Of a DNA stretch of 64,000 bases, positions 45,929-56,479 are shown in pieces. The DNA comes from Massospora cicadina. Lineage: Eukaryota; Entomophthoromycota; Entomophthoromycetes; Entomophthorales; Entomophthoraceae. The notes below the pieces were generated by a model. The model was not told the DNA's origin and searched no databases. It was given only the letters and a program-made list of their open reading frames with translations. Where the stretch lies: contig JAKSZP010009195.1 in the NCBI GenBank assembly GCA_022478985.1, positions 310,001 to 374,000 on the forward strand, written 5' to 3'. Every line of letters starts with the position of its first letter. Within the stretch, counting starts at the first letter, position 1. Position numbers and translations under genes: made by a program.

Positions 45929-48869
45929 TCAGAACAACCCCTGGGCCTGGCCGGTGGCGGGGTCCAGATCCACATCGTAAAAGCAGGGGCGCTAGCGGGT
46001 GAGCGGCATAACGTCCAACTTACCGTCGGTAGGCCGGGCATGGTCGGCATCTCGCCGACGAGCGGGTACAGGAACCCCGCCCCCACGCTCGCCCGGATAT
46101 CTCGCACGGGGATGGTGAACCCCTTGGGCACGCCCTTGAGCTTGGGGTCGGCGGAGAGGCTGTACTGGGTCTTGGCCATGCAGATGGGCAGGTGGCCGAA
46201 GCCCTGAAGGTGAGGCGACAATAATAAGTTTACCTGGGAGGTGTACAGTTCGAGCTTGGCGGTGGCGAGGTCGGAGAAGGTGACGTCGTCGGCGCCGTAG
46301 ATGTCCCGGCAGATCTTGCGGATCTTATCGGCGATGGGCAGGTCGGCGGGATACAAAAATTCAAAGTGGGCTGGCTGCTGGCACGCGGCAATGACCGCCT
46401 CACCCAGGGGTACCGCTCCCCGCCCACCCTCCGCCCAGTGGTTGGCCACCACCGCAGCGAAGGCGCCGGCCGCTTTGGCTTTGGCGCACACCAGCTCCCG
46501 TTCGGCGGTGGAGTCGGTGGCGAAGGCGTTGAGAGCCACCACCACGGGAACCCCGAACTTGCGGCAGTTGTGGATGTGATGGATGAGGTTCTGGCAGCCG
46601 ACGTCAACGAGGGCCAGGTTCTCGGAGGTGTACTCGGGGGGCAAGGGGCGGCCGGGGGTGACCTCAGGGCCCCCGCCGTGCATCTTGAGCGCCCGCACGG
46701 TGGCGACCAACACAACCGCGTTGGGCACCAGGCCCGAAGCTCGGCATTTGATGTCAAAGAATTTCTCCATGCCGATATCCGCACCGAAGCCGGCCTCCGT
46801 AACGACATACCCAGGCTCCCCGCCACCCTCGCCGCCCGCCAGCTTCAGGGCGATGCGGTCGGCCAGTACAGAGGAGTTGCCGTGCGCGATGTTGGCGAAG
46901 GGCCCGGCGTGCACAAACACCGGGGTGCCCTCGAGGGTCTGCATCAGGTTGGGCTTGATGGCGTCCTTCATGAGCACGGCGAGCGCCCCGCCGACGCCGA
47001 GGTCATCGGCCGTGATCGGCACGCCGCCGCGGCTGCTGGCCACGACCATCGCCCCGAGACGGGCGCGCATATCGGCCGGGGACGTGGCGAGGGCGAGAAT
47101 GGCCATGCATTCGCTGGCGACGGCGATATCGAAGCCGGTGGTGCGCGCCATGCCCTTCTCGGCCGTCCCCTGCCCGACGGTGATGGTGCGCAGGAACCGG
47201 TCATTCACGTCCACCACCCGGTACCAGGTGATGGTGGCGGGGTCAATGTCGAGCCGCACCAGACGCGCCACCTCATCCTGCGTCAGGCTGGCCGGCTCGG
47301 CCTTGGAGATGCCCAGCCGCTCGAGGCGCCGAAGCATCACCTCGGGTAGAGCGCGCCCGGGTGGGCAGAGACGGGAGAACAGCGCCTCGTTCGATTGGGT
47401 GGCCTCGTGGAAGATGCGGGCGTCGATGGCGGCAGCAAGCAGGTTGTTGGCCGCGGCGACGGCGTGGATGTCGCCGGTCAGGTGCAGATTGAACTCGTCC
47501 ATGGGGATCACCTGGGCGTAGCCACCCCCAGCAGCTCCCCCCTTGATGCCGAAAGTTGGACCCTGCGAGGGCTGGCGCACGCAGGCGTAGGCGACCTTGC
47601 CGAGATGCGCCCCCAGCGCCTGGCACAACCCCATGACGGTCGTCGACTTGCCCTCCCCCAAGGGGGTGGGGTTGATGCCGGTCACCACCACATAGCGCCC
47701 ATCGCTCCGGTGGCTTAGCCGGTCAAGGATGCTTAGCCGCACCTTGGCTTTAAAGTCCCCGTATTGCTCCAGCTCCGCGGCGTGGATGCCGAGCTCCCTG
47801 GCCAGTTGGGTGATGCGCTTGGGAGTCTGCGCCGAGGCGATCTGGAGATCGCTGGGGACGGGGCTCAGGGCGTTGAGTTTCAGGGGCAGGATGGCCCGGC
47901 GTTGGCTCCGCTCGAGGTGGCGCCGGGCGGCGAGCACGGTGTTCTGCAGCAAAACGGCCACCGTCATGGGGCCTACGCCCCCCGGCACGGGCGTGATGGC
48001 CGATGCCACCCCTTGCGCCTCCGCGAAGTGAACGTCGCCCGTCCAGCGCTGGCCACTCTTCTTCGTGGCGTCGGGCACCGCGTTCATGCCGACGTCGACC
48101 ACCACGGCCCCGGGTTTGATCCATTCGCCGCGCACGAACTCCGGGACTCCGATCGCCACCACCAGGATATCGGCGGTTTTGATGATCCCCGGCAGCCCGA
48201 TGGTTTTGGAGTGGCACAGCGTCACCGTGGCGTCCGCGTCGTTTAAGAGGTGGAAGATCGGGATCCCCACAATGTCGCTCCGCCCAACCACCACGGCCCG
48301 TTTCCCAGCCATCTCGACGCCCGCGCATCTGAGCAGCTCGACGCACCCCTTAGGAGTGCACGCCACGAACTCGGGTTCGCTATTCCGCTTCGCCAGGTTC
48401 CCGATGTTGACCGGGTGCAAGCTAAAGCCGAAGGGTAAGCGGGCTAACCCTTTGACTTACCCGTCGACATCTTTACTGGGCAGGATAGCATCCGTCACCC
48501 TCTCGTCCAGCCCGGGGGGTAAAGGGAGTTGCACCAGGAACCCGTGAATCGAGTTGTCCCGGTTCAGCTGGTCAATACATTCCAGCAACTGTTTAGGGTT
48601 AGAAACGTCTTTATAAATTTATAGCGGTACCTCCAGCTGGGACGTGTCGGGGGGAAGTTTGATATGGGAGAACGCGACGCCGATCTAAAGTGAACGATAG
48701 GCTCCAGCGAATCAACGGCAATACCTCCAAAGCGGCCCGTTCCTTCATCTTGACATACAAGGACGAATCCTCGCGGGTGCCGACCTGGATGACCGCCAGT
48801 TTGGGGGCGAACGCCGGACATTCAGACTTCCAACTCGCCACCTCCGCCTTCAGCCGGTTACGGAGGTTT
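45929..48869 (-). CDS. MTHFD1: C1-tetrahydrofolate synthase (trifunctional), five tiny introns
   Basis: Trifunctional enzyme: methylene-THF dehydrogenase, methenyl-THF cyclohydrolase and formyl-THF synthetase, interconverting one-carbon folates. Exons 48869-48725, 48684-48631, 48588-48461, 48421-46234, 46203-46024 and 45991-45929 (TGA) join in frame to about 918 codons, against about 935-946 residues for the family. Dehydrogenase/cyclohydrolase part: [11 protein letters not shown] (catalytic Lys), [24 protein letters not shown] (NADP site), PGGVGPMTV. Synthetase part: [10 protein letters not shown] (P-loop), [43 protein letters not shown], ending GQAQGLF. The first exon, about 15-25 residues, is not resolved: in-frame stops occur just upstream of the TTTATAG acceptor at 48870. 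Codons are GC-rich, unlike all neighbours. Cytosolic or mitochondrial location cannot be settled. Confidence 0.95.
45992..46023 (-). other. Intron, 32 nt (C1-THF synthase)
   Basis: GTAAGT...CGCTAG. Splicing restores the conserved end [16 protein letters not shown] and the GLF terminus; reading through gives an unrelated tail. Branch-like CTCAC. Confidence 0.93.
46204..46233 (-). other. Intron, 30 nt (C1-THF synthase)
   Basis: GTAAAC...CTTCAG, a multiple of three without stops, so unspliced RNA would insert ten residues between LELYTSQ and GFGHLP, where family members have none. Branch-like CTCAC. Confidence 0.85.
48422..48460 (-). other. Intron, 39 nt (C1-THF synthase)
   Basis: GTAAGT...CTTTAG splits the Gly codon of the DVDG motif. 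It contains an in-frame stop in the reading before the splice. Branch-like CTTAC. Confidence 0.93.
48589..48630 (-). other. Intron, 42 nt (C1-THF synthase)
   Basis: GTACCG...AAACAG with a good branch-point candidate TTCTAAC. It contains a stop in frame, so splicing is needed to read DTSQLE then LLECIDQLN. Confidence 0.92.
48685..48724 (-). other. Intron, 40 nt (C1-THF synthase)
   Basis: GTATTG...CTTTAG between KERAALE and IGVAF. Removal keeps the conserved frame. Branch-like TTCAC precedes the AG by 5 nt. Confidence 0.9.
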
Positions 48870-48983
48870 CTATAAACCGATCATCAGCCATAACCAAATC
48901 GAAGGCGTAACGGGAGCACACGGACCAAGCCAACGAAATGAACGCGGGTTGGTAGAAACGCTCGCTGAAGCGAGTACAAACAT

Positions 48984-49010
48984 AAGGGGGAAAGGGAGGG
49001 AGGAGGAGAG
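48984..49010 (-). promoter_or_regulatory. Pyrimidine-rich tract upstream of C1-THF synthase
   Basis: On the - strand a run of about 27 nt is almost pure C/T (CTCTCCTCCTCCCTCCC...), ending next to TTATG at 48981-48985. CT-rich tracts just before the transcription start are common in fungal promoters. An ATG at 48981-48983 opens a short Ser/Ala/Arg-bearing frame that could be the missing first exon; this is inference. Confidence 0.4.
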
Positions 49011-49700
49011 TTTTAAAATTGGTTATCTGAACCAAACTTTTTGAGGCGTGAGAGTGAACGGGCTCCCAACTTTAAACCCTCTCGAAGTTAAAGGTTGGGT
49101 CCAAATCCATTACAATTGGATTCAAAGGTTGAGGGTTGGTTTATAAAAAATAAAAATAAATAAAAAGGCTTACTGGGCCGCCAACTTGCCATCCATCAAC
49201 TTGGCCATCTTAGTGACCCCCTGTAACATTCCAATAAACCTTAACCTTCTCAAAAACTGATGGTTAATCAACTGGTATGGGATCTTTCAACTGACGAAGG
49301 TTAATTGAAGTTTAATCGGTAACCCATCGGTTTCAAACTTTGATCTGTTTATCAAGTTTCATATTGGGGTTGGAGTTTTGGGTTTATCTAGAAAGTCGGT
49401 TGGGATTTCTCCAGTTCAAACTTTTCCCCTTTAAATCTAAACCCCTCGTATCAAATTTGAAAAGGTGGGTCGATTTAGGTGACGTGTACTAAATTTATAA
49501 AGTGGGGTTTTCCAACGAAGCTAAATGGATAAACCCCATCCGAGTTGATGTTTAAATGATCAAACTTGGTTTCGGGTTATAAAAACATCTGATGGGTTGG
49601 GTTGGAGTTTGTTGGCACCTTAGAAATGACCATCGATATATAATTATATTAAAGGTTCATACACGGTTTTACAGGCCAATTCGCATCCATTACAGGTCAT
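49011..49700. other. 5' flank of the gene island
   Basis: Rich in TTTAAAC/GGTTTA patches and A-runs, similar in style to 44200-45400. No ORF or known element is recognised before the mariner-like element starts. Confidence 0.35.
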
Positions 49701-49710
49701 ATATACTATT

Positions 49711-49862
49711 TTTCTTTCGATTTCACCATTTTGCATTTCAATTTCATCATTTTGCATTTAATTTCAACTTTGAATTTACATTTCGATTTCAACATTTTAC
49801 ACTTCAATTCCAACACTTTGCATTTCGATTTCAACATTTTGCATTTCAATTTCATCATGATA
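49711..49862 (+). repeat. Left terminal inverted repeat made of 21-bp units
   Basis: About seven imperfect copies of a 21-bp unit with core TTTCAAcATTTTGCATTTC. Because 21 is a multiple of 3 the tract reads as a periodic 7-residue pattern on both strands, which is not a gene. Confidence 0.8.
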
Positions 49863-50046
49863 CAATTTAAAATTAAAGGTAAAATTACAATTTTAAGAGT
49901 TAGCCTATAAGTCACCACACCATAGAAGCATTTAAGATTTGGATGCTGGAATGAATATAAGTGCAAGATAAGCATAGATAAAATAATTTATATGTGAATT
50001 TGATTTAAATTTATTTTTTAATCATAAAAATTCAATTGATTCAATT

Positions 50047-51232
50047 TTATTGATGAACATATGGAAGTTCAGCTGTACAATTAGTTATATTTCTACAAAT
50101 CAATCTAAAATAACCAGCACTATCTGCCTCTGTTATATTGTTAATCTCTTCCATTATCAATTCCGATAAGATGCCAGTCGCACCCTCTCTTAATCTCGAT
50201 CTAATGCCATTTTTAATTTTAGAAAAGGCATTTTCTATCAGATTCAATATATAGGAATACAGTGAAAGTAACTTAAAATCATAATTAAATAGAGCATATT
50301 CTTTCAATGTCAACTCTTCTATGTATTCTAGCATTGTCTAAAATTAAACACATTCCTCGCATGTTTTTCTCGTCATAGAGATAGGTACAAAGCTCATTTA
50401 AATATTCAGCAAATATTTCTCTATTGACTGTGCTGTTGGCTATAGTTTTACAATATTTTAGGCCATCAATCATCATACTTGCAATTAAAGATACCAATCT
50501 TCCTCGCACTGTAGGCACTGTCAAAATGGCCCATGTTCCCCTCCTAGATCTTCCTTGTGTACATTTAAGATATAAATTAAAGGGCGATTCATCAATAAAA
50601 ATTACTTTTAAATAGCTTCTGTTAAAATAAATTATTAAACCAGAGTGCATATTCCTTTCTTGATGAAATTGTCTGCAGCTGGTTGACTCTCTCCAACTCA
50701 CAATGTGTTAGTTTAAGAGTTATTTGTAACTCCTTCAAGCAATTATTTATACTTGATATAGAGATCCTAAAGTTCTCTTCTTCAGCTTCTAATCTCTCTT
50801 TAATCTCCTTCAAAGTAATTTGAGGGTTAAAAGTGATTAAATTTTTAATTCTATCTATTCTATCTTGTGTGAGAGTCATCTTCGCACTTCCCCCTTTGGC
50901 TTTTTATTGATGTTCCCATCTTTTTTATAGATTTTAGCAATTGTTTGAGCAGTGTTATAGTTGATTCCTATAATATCTATAGCTTCTTTTATGGTCTTGC
51001 CTTGTTCAAAAACTAAATGTATAAGACTTTGCCACTCAGTATTTGGAATTGCATCATATCTTGTTCTCTCTATATTTATATTATCTGTTTCTTTATCACT
51101 ATAATTATCTTCTTCAAAAAATTCATTTGGTGGACTATTCATGAAAGATATATGGATTATACTTTTTTTACATAAATAACAAAGTTTTTCATAATATTTT
51201 AGGCTATTTTCTATTTTATAAAAATAATACAT
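50047..51232 (-). pseudogene. Tc1/mariner-like transposase, three frameshifts
   Basis: Four overlapping - strand frames (51232-50876, 50879-50622, 50701-50285, 50334-50047) read as one protein. N-terminal helix-turn-helix: LVFEQGKTIKEAIDIIGINY then a linker and DRIDRIKNLITFNPQITLKE. Catalytic Asp 1 is in VIFIDESPFNLYL (50591-50593), Asp 2 in CLILDNARIH (50336-50338), and Glu in ILNLIENAFSKIK (50233-50235). The second Asp and Glu are about 34 codons apart, the Tc1-type DD34E spacing. The usual YSPxLNPIE motif has become YSYILNLIE, two Pro lost. Cut-and-paste activity is lost in this copy. Confidence 0.85.
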
Positions 51233-51254
51233 GAATAATATAGCCTTTTAAAAA

Positions 51255-51388
51255 ATGTTGAAATTGAAATATAAAATATTGAAATTGAAATATAAAATAT
51301 TGGAATTTAAGTGTAAATTATTGGAATTTAAGTGTAAAATATTGAAATCAAAATGCAAAATGTTGAAATTGAATTAAAAAAGGTATAT
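51255..51388 (-). repeat. Right terminal inverted repeat made of 21-bp units
   Basis: About six units, reverse complement of the left tract (TTGAAATTGAAATATAAAATA and variants; GAAATGCAAAATGTTG-like near 51350). It is more diverged than the left end. Confidence 0.8.
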
Positions 51389-52336
51389 ATAAAAATTTTA
51401 GGAAAAAGAATCTCCTTTAAAAAAAGATCTAAAAGTTGAAATAATTGAGAAATTATGCCTCCTCAATAAAACCCTTTTTGAAGTCTCCACCATATTGAAC
51501 ACTTCTCTTGAACTCACCGTCAAGTCTGTCTGTAATCAAATCTTACAGTTGATTTTTAACTATCTTATGGACTAGCTAGAGGTTTTTAAATTTGGTACAC
51601 TTATGTATCTTCAATGACAATACAATAATCCATCAAAAAATTCAATTTTCATGTTCAAAATAAAAAGTTTTATATGTATCAAGTGAAAATTCTATATATT
51701 TTTGATGGTAGTTGATATATAGTTACAGCTGAGCAGTTAGGATTCAGTTAATTTGATATTTTAGATGGTTTTGTTATGTGGTTAGTGGTCATTCAGGTAA
51801 TTAGCAAATTAATCTAAATTGAAACTTTGAATCAAAAGTCCAATTGATTTTAATTTTAAAAATACCTCCTCTAGCATAATTGGCTCAACCACTTTTCTCT
51901 TTCACAGATATCACTTTTATAGCAAAAAATGAATTGAACAAGAATTGAGAGAGCAACCAACTGCCATACTGTACTGCAATTTTATAGAGCAGTGAACAAA
52001 GGCCAACCAACCAAGCGTAGGGAAGTCTAGCTACCTGTCTGTGCGCAGCATATAGAAATGGATGACTTGCCCACACCAATTGTGAGTTTTAATATGAATA
52101 ATACCAAGGTCGCTGAGATGGATGAACCATCTGCTGATCTTCCCACTGGCTCAAGCCCTGACATGACTAAAAACAGGGCTGGGCATGACACCATGTATGT
52201 GCCAAGTAACACAATGGTGGCATAAATGACAACAAAATGAATGAATGTGTTGATGGGTCACAGAGCCCAAACAAATAGTGCGAACAATGGGGTCAACTCC
52301 CTAGGATTGATGCCCACTGACACCTTGACATTTCTG

Positions 52337-52810
52337 TTACTCTTGAAGGGTTTTTCTTGAATCTTGACCCTGCTGTAGAAGGTTTTCCTTATTAGCTGCA
52401 ACAAAATAATACTGCGTCTCAAGTCTGAAGCAGTGGTTGGTGATATCCTGTTTCCACTGACTTGAGAATCCAAGAATGTTCATCACTTGTATAGCTATCT
52501 TTAGGACGCCTTTGTTAAGTTGAGTTACCAACTCATCAATTCAGCCATGAGCTTCTGCTGCAGCTCCAGTATTTGAAATGATTGCTTTGCGCACTTCTGC
52601 AAAGCAAGTATCCAACTTCTCTAATAAGCAAGCGTGAGCAGACTGTTCCTCATCTTGAATATGATGAAGGTGAGAAAGTTCAAGATTTTGATGTGCAAAG
52701 ATGCGTTGAACATGCTTAATAGATGGTTTTACAAAATTAACTAAATATTTGTATGTGTTGACCTGACTCTCCTGAAGTTTTTTAGGCCAAAGTAGCCATG
52801 GTGGCTTCTC
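52337..52810 (-). pseudogene. Helical gag-like frame, element B2
   Basis: About 155 codons on the - strand with one internal TGA (near 52541). Readable segments: LQESQVNTYKYLVNFVKPSI, LHHIQDEEQSAHACLLEKLD, CFAEVRKAIISN, IDELVTQLNKGVLKIAIQVM. Polar and predicted helical, no zinc knuckle seen. It lies just inside the 5' LTR, where gag is expected. Family not recognised; gag is inferred from position. Confidence 0.45.
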
Positions 52811-53299
52811 TGTATTTTTAATAAATTTCGTTCTTCAGTGCTTGATCCTTCATATAATAAAATAGACCAAAGCTCAGGTTAATTGTTGAAGAACCAACCT
52901 GATAGCCTCAAGACAGGGTTTCCAGCATTTCCTTGATGTTGGCCTGGGTAAACTCGGCCAGATTAGAAGGTAAAGTTGGGCCTGTTCCAGTCACTATTAG
53001 CTTAATGAGTACTCGTTCCCCTCCTAATTTGTCAGAATAATCTAAGGTAAATTGTTAAATGAATTGAACATCGCTTGTTTTTCATTTCATTGTCTCTGTA
53101 CTTTTGGGCAAATTCTGAAAGCTGAATCCTTATTCATATAGGGGTAGTTGTTTTTTTCTTTGAGTGAGCATCAAAATGTTAAGTTTTCAGCCAATGGTGC
53201 AAGCTTAAATGATTAACAATTAATTTGAGGATAAAAACTCGCTTTTCAATTGGAAATCCTGCTCATAATTGAGAAGTAGATTCTCCAATTACTCTCAAT

Positions 53300-54290
53300 A
53301 ATAGCCAAGTAACTCCGCTACACTCACTTTTCTTAAGTCTACTGGGACAAAAAATATGAGACCTTCTGTCTTTGTATAAAATTAGGAAAATGTTCCTCTA
53401 TAATCAGGACTACTTTTCCAGCAGACAACTGAGTACTTCTCTTTGGGAAGTATAAACACACACAACTATCTAATATAGATGTAAAGGCAAAGGATATGAA
53501 TATCAGACAGATGACAGATGGGAACAATAATTAATAATCTAAGCGACAGTAGTTATTAATGATCAATGATGATGTTTTAATAATCAGCCAGGTGCCAGTA
53601 TTATATACCACTCAGGAAATTTTTTGGATGAACCCATCTATTAGATGAGTTCATTCATATTATGCCAATCCTCTGCTGGTCATGGCAATATTTTGAAAAA
53701 TCCCAAGTCAATTCAGCCCATGAATTGACTAAAAATAACAATAGTTTAAGCCCAATTAAAGCAATTTTACTCTCATAATCAGGATAATTTTGGGTTGCAA
53801 ACTCAACATCAAAATCTTCTCGACTAGAGCTATGTCATAACTTGACGTCTAAAAATGGATGGGGAATAAAACATATATGACCATAAAAGATGATGCACCC
53901 CAAATTGGGACGTTGGCAGGGCTCTCAATAGCACTAAATAAGCCCATATTCAGGACGTCTATGTTTAAGTGCTTAATTATTGATTTCATTAATCAAACCC
54001 AACTTCTGCCTTAGTGCATGAATATTAGTGCACTAATTTAGGAGGTGCAATTTAGTTAAAGCTGTGAGACCACTTTGCACCCAAGTGGACCCATAATCGG
54101 CCATACTATGATTATATCATATCTACTATTAGCTATAATAATTGGGTATCTCAGATGCAATCAGAGCGGTTATAAGGTGAATTTGATTTATAAGATTATG
54201 CAGATGAATTGGGAAGGATCAAAGGATCCATCAATGGGAGTAATCTATTAATATGATGGTTTTTTCAAAGGGTTTATTTTGAGTCAACCA
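53300..54290 (-). repeat. Element B2 LTR (5')
   Basis: Diverged copy of the element B LTR. The clearest shared segments are CTCTCAATAGCACTA at about 53929 and GGGTTTATTTTGAGTCAACC at the right end. The left limit is uncertain. Confidence 0.55.
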
Positions 54291-54299
54291 TCAAAATAT

Positions 54300-55060
54300 A
54301 ACATATGGAGAGTATGTTCACTAAAGTCCCATTAACTCGCTCCACCATCCCATTAGACTCAGTGTGTTATAAGGTCATTTGAACTTCACAGACGGCCATA
54401 AGCTTATTCATCTTTTGAAGGATGTGTGATGTGAAGTTTGTTACATTATTGGTAAGGAGGAACTGAGGGCAGCCATGTCGCTGGATAATAAATTCCATTA
54501 TGAACTTGGCCAAAGTGACCACAGAAAATCCTGTATTGTCCATGCTTCAATACACCTGGTCAAGATGTCGATTTCTACCAGAATATACTTAAACTAGTTA
54601 GCTCCTGTTTGCAGTATACTAATAACATCATAGAAACCGTGTACCAAGTAAAGTGCAGTTTTACCAACTGGTACAAGATCTTTAAGTAGAACGGCTTTAA
54701 CACTTGGAACTGGTGGCAGCAGGGGATAGTTTCAAGCACACCAAAGTTCATGCTTTCCTACTAATACTGAGGCCACAACAATTCCATCATCTTGTGCATG
54801 CCACCATGTCCAACTGCCTTATGTGCACTCATAATAATACTAGGCCATGCTGAGGGTCATGGGAAGTTCACCATGGAATCGTCAATCCATTTTGTACAAC
54901 TCACCATTCCAATGGAAGGAATTGGCTCGCATCTCATTTATTGCTTTTATGACTTGAGGTGATTCACTATCATATGTTCCGCTGAGAATTTTATTGCACA
55001 TAACATCACTCAGATCCGCTGTGAAGGCTACCATTAGCAGTCTCGACAAGCAGTCACAAT
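54300..55060 (-). pseudogene. Integrase remnant, element D
   Basis: Reading the - strand, 54350-54330 gives an NGMVERVNGTL-like Glu region; the stretch at 54440-54600 has the HGCPQFLL motif (second-Asp side); 54850-54950 has finger-side sequence (ANSFHWNGELYKMD). Many stops. Truncated at 54291. Confidence 0.55.
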
Positions 55061-55099
55061 CTGGTGTTTTGCACCAGGTTGATGGAGGATCTCAAAGTT

Positions 55100-55430
55100 G
55101 TAAGCCTGCAGTTTGAGGGTCCATCAGGATAGGCGCCCTTCAGGCTCCTTGAGGTTCTGCAACCAGCGTAACAAAGCATGATCCATTATGACCTTAAACT
55201 TCACTCCATGCTGATATACTCTAAGTTGCTTATACGCGTATATCACCAAAAAACACTCCCACTTGGTCATTGTATAATTTTTATGGCAATTTAGACTCCA
55301 ACTATAATAATCCACTCTGTGCTCCTCTCCCTCATCTTCTTTTTGAGATAGGACTAAACCTACAGCGTAAAGGGACGAATAAATATGAATGATAAGCTCT
55401 TTATTGAAATTTGGGTAGCGCAGCACTGGA
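55100..55430 (-). pseudogene. RNase H, element D
   Basis: A 100-codon open frame at 55124-55426 reads VGLVLSQKEDEGEEHRVDYY, NYTMTKWECFLVIYAYKQL, IMDHALLRWLQNLKEPEGRL. The catalytic Glu position (TEWE in element C) is Lys-Trp-Glu here. It corresponds to 12897-13115 in element C. Confidence 0.75.
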
Positions 55431-55589
55431 ACACTAATTAGTGCAATCCAAAGTATATTGAAATTGCATTGTCAGCATTCAATCCATTTGAACACAGCTT
55501 CCCTTTTAACAACTCAAACGGTGGTCCTCCAATACAACTGAAGTTGTGTATGAAGCGTCAGTAGTAGCTGACTATCCCTAAAGATACTT

Positions 55590-56250
55590 GTATGTCCTAC
55601 TTACTAGTTGGTATAGTAATCTTTTGGATAGCCTCCACCTTGCTGGTTGGGGAAATCCCAGTTGCATCTACTACAAGCCCTAGGTATTTCAGTTGGTCCT
55701 TAAAAAATGGCATTTGTGGGGCTTGATCATGATGTTGGCCTCAGTAAGCTGGCGGATGACTTCCTCCAAATGGGAAAGATGCTCGGAGAATGTTTGTGAA
55801 ATTTTTTTTGATATTATTGAGGTACACAAGGACACCTGACAGCTTCAGGTCGTCGTGAACGGTGTCCATGGCCCGCTGAAACGTAGCTGGGGCGTTACAT
55901 AGTCCTTGATGCATAGAAGTCATTTGGAAAAGCCTCTTGGACGTAAAAAATGGTGCGCTTCTCCTCGTCTCCCACAGTCAACTCGATTTTACAGTAGCCC
56001 AGTATCAGGTCCATCACTGAGAAGTAGCAAGCTCCTCCCAATCGATCCAAGTCATTGTCAATTTATGGCAAGGGTATGAGTCTTTTTTGGTGATGCAATT
56101 GAGCTTCCAGTAGTCTATTACAACCCAGTTGGTGCCATCCTTCTTTTTTACAATTAAAACAATTAAAGCCTACTGACTCTTTGATGGTCTGAACATTCCT
56201 TGCTCCCCCGGCCTATCAATCTCCTTGGTTACTACATATTCAGCTGCCCT
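55590..56250 (-). pseudogene. Reverse transcriptase, element D
   Basis: 55741-55923 reads MHQGLCNAPATFQRAMDTV, then VLVYLNNI: YxDD changed to YLNN (55813-55824), so both catalytic Asp are lost. The stretch at 56060-56170 shows NWVVIDYWKLN and ITKKDSYP. The thumb segment HFPFGGSH near 55750 is degraded. Confidence 0.7.
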
Positions 56251-56479
56251 AGATTGGCATACTAGCTGAGACCTGATGGGGGATGATCCCCTGTGTCCAA
56301 TCAATGTACCACCCCCAAGAACATCCTAAATCATGGTTATTGATGGCAAAAACTCCTTGTAGTTTTAAAATAAAGCTATTACTGGTTTTTTGTTCCTCCA
56401 ATAAGCATAATAAATTCTCCCATGGTACCACTGTCATTAAGCCAGGCTACGGCTCAATGGTTAGACCAAATTCTTCTAG

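Larger units (their letters stand above)
49701..51390 (-). mobile_element. Tc1/mariner-IS630-like DNA transposon with repeat-built TIRs
   Basis: A transposase remnant (- strand) is bracketed by inverted ends. The left end reads ATATATACTATTTTT and the reverse complement of the right end ATATATACCTTTTTT, followed on both sides by TTTCAACATTTTGCATTTC-type units. Length is about 1.69 kb. Flanking TA cannot be separated from the TATATA ends, so the exact cut sites are uncertain. It lies between the host gene island and a B-type gypsy remnant. Confidence 0.8.
51391..54290 (-). mobile_element. B-type gypsy remnant (B2): LTR plus gag region
   Basis: The right part (about 53300-54290) resembles the element B LTR, and the sequence to its left holds a - strand gag-like frame. 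It stops at the mariner-like element. No pol is visible, so only the 5' portion remains. Right of its LTR lies the integrase end of element D, suggesting insertion into, or truncation of, D. Confidence 0.5.

Noticed and set aside
46366..48547. Several long open frames (up to 327 codons) on the opposite strand and other frames of the C1-THF synthase gene
   Set aside because: They are shadows of a GC-rich coding exon; only the - strand frame carries conserved enzyme motifs.
45929..48869. Bacterial contamination or recent bacterial transfer, because of high GC
   Set aside because: The trifunctional fusion and five GT-AG introns are eukaryotic features.
49592..49975. Open frames with a seven-residue periodic pattern (His/Phe- or Lys/Cys-rich)
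   Set aside because: They arise from the 21-bp sub-repeats of the transposon end, on both strands alike.
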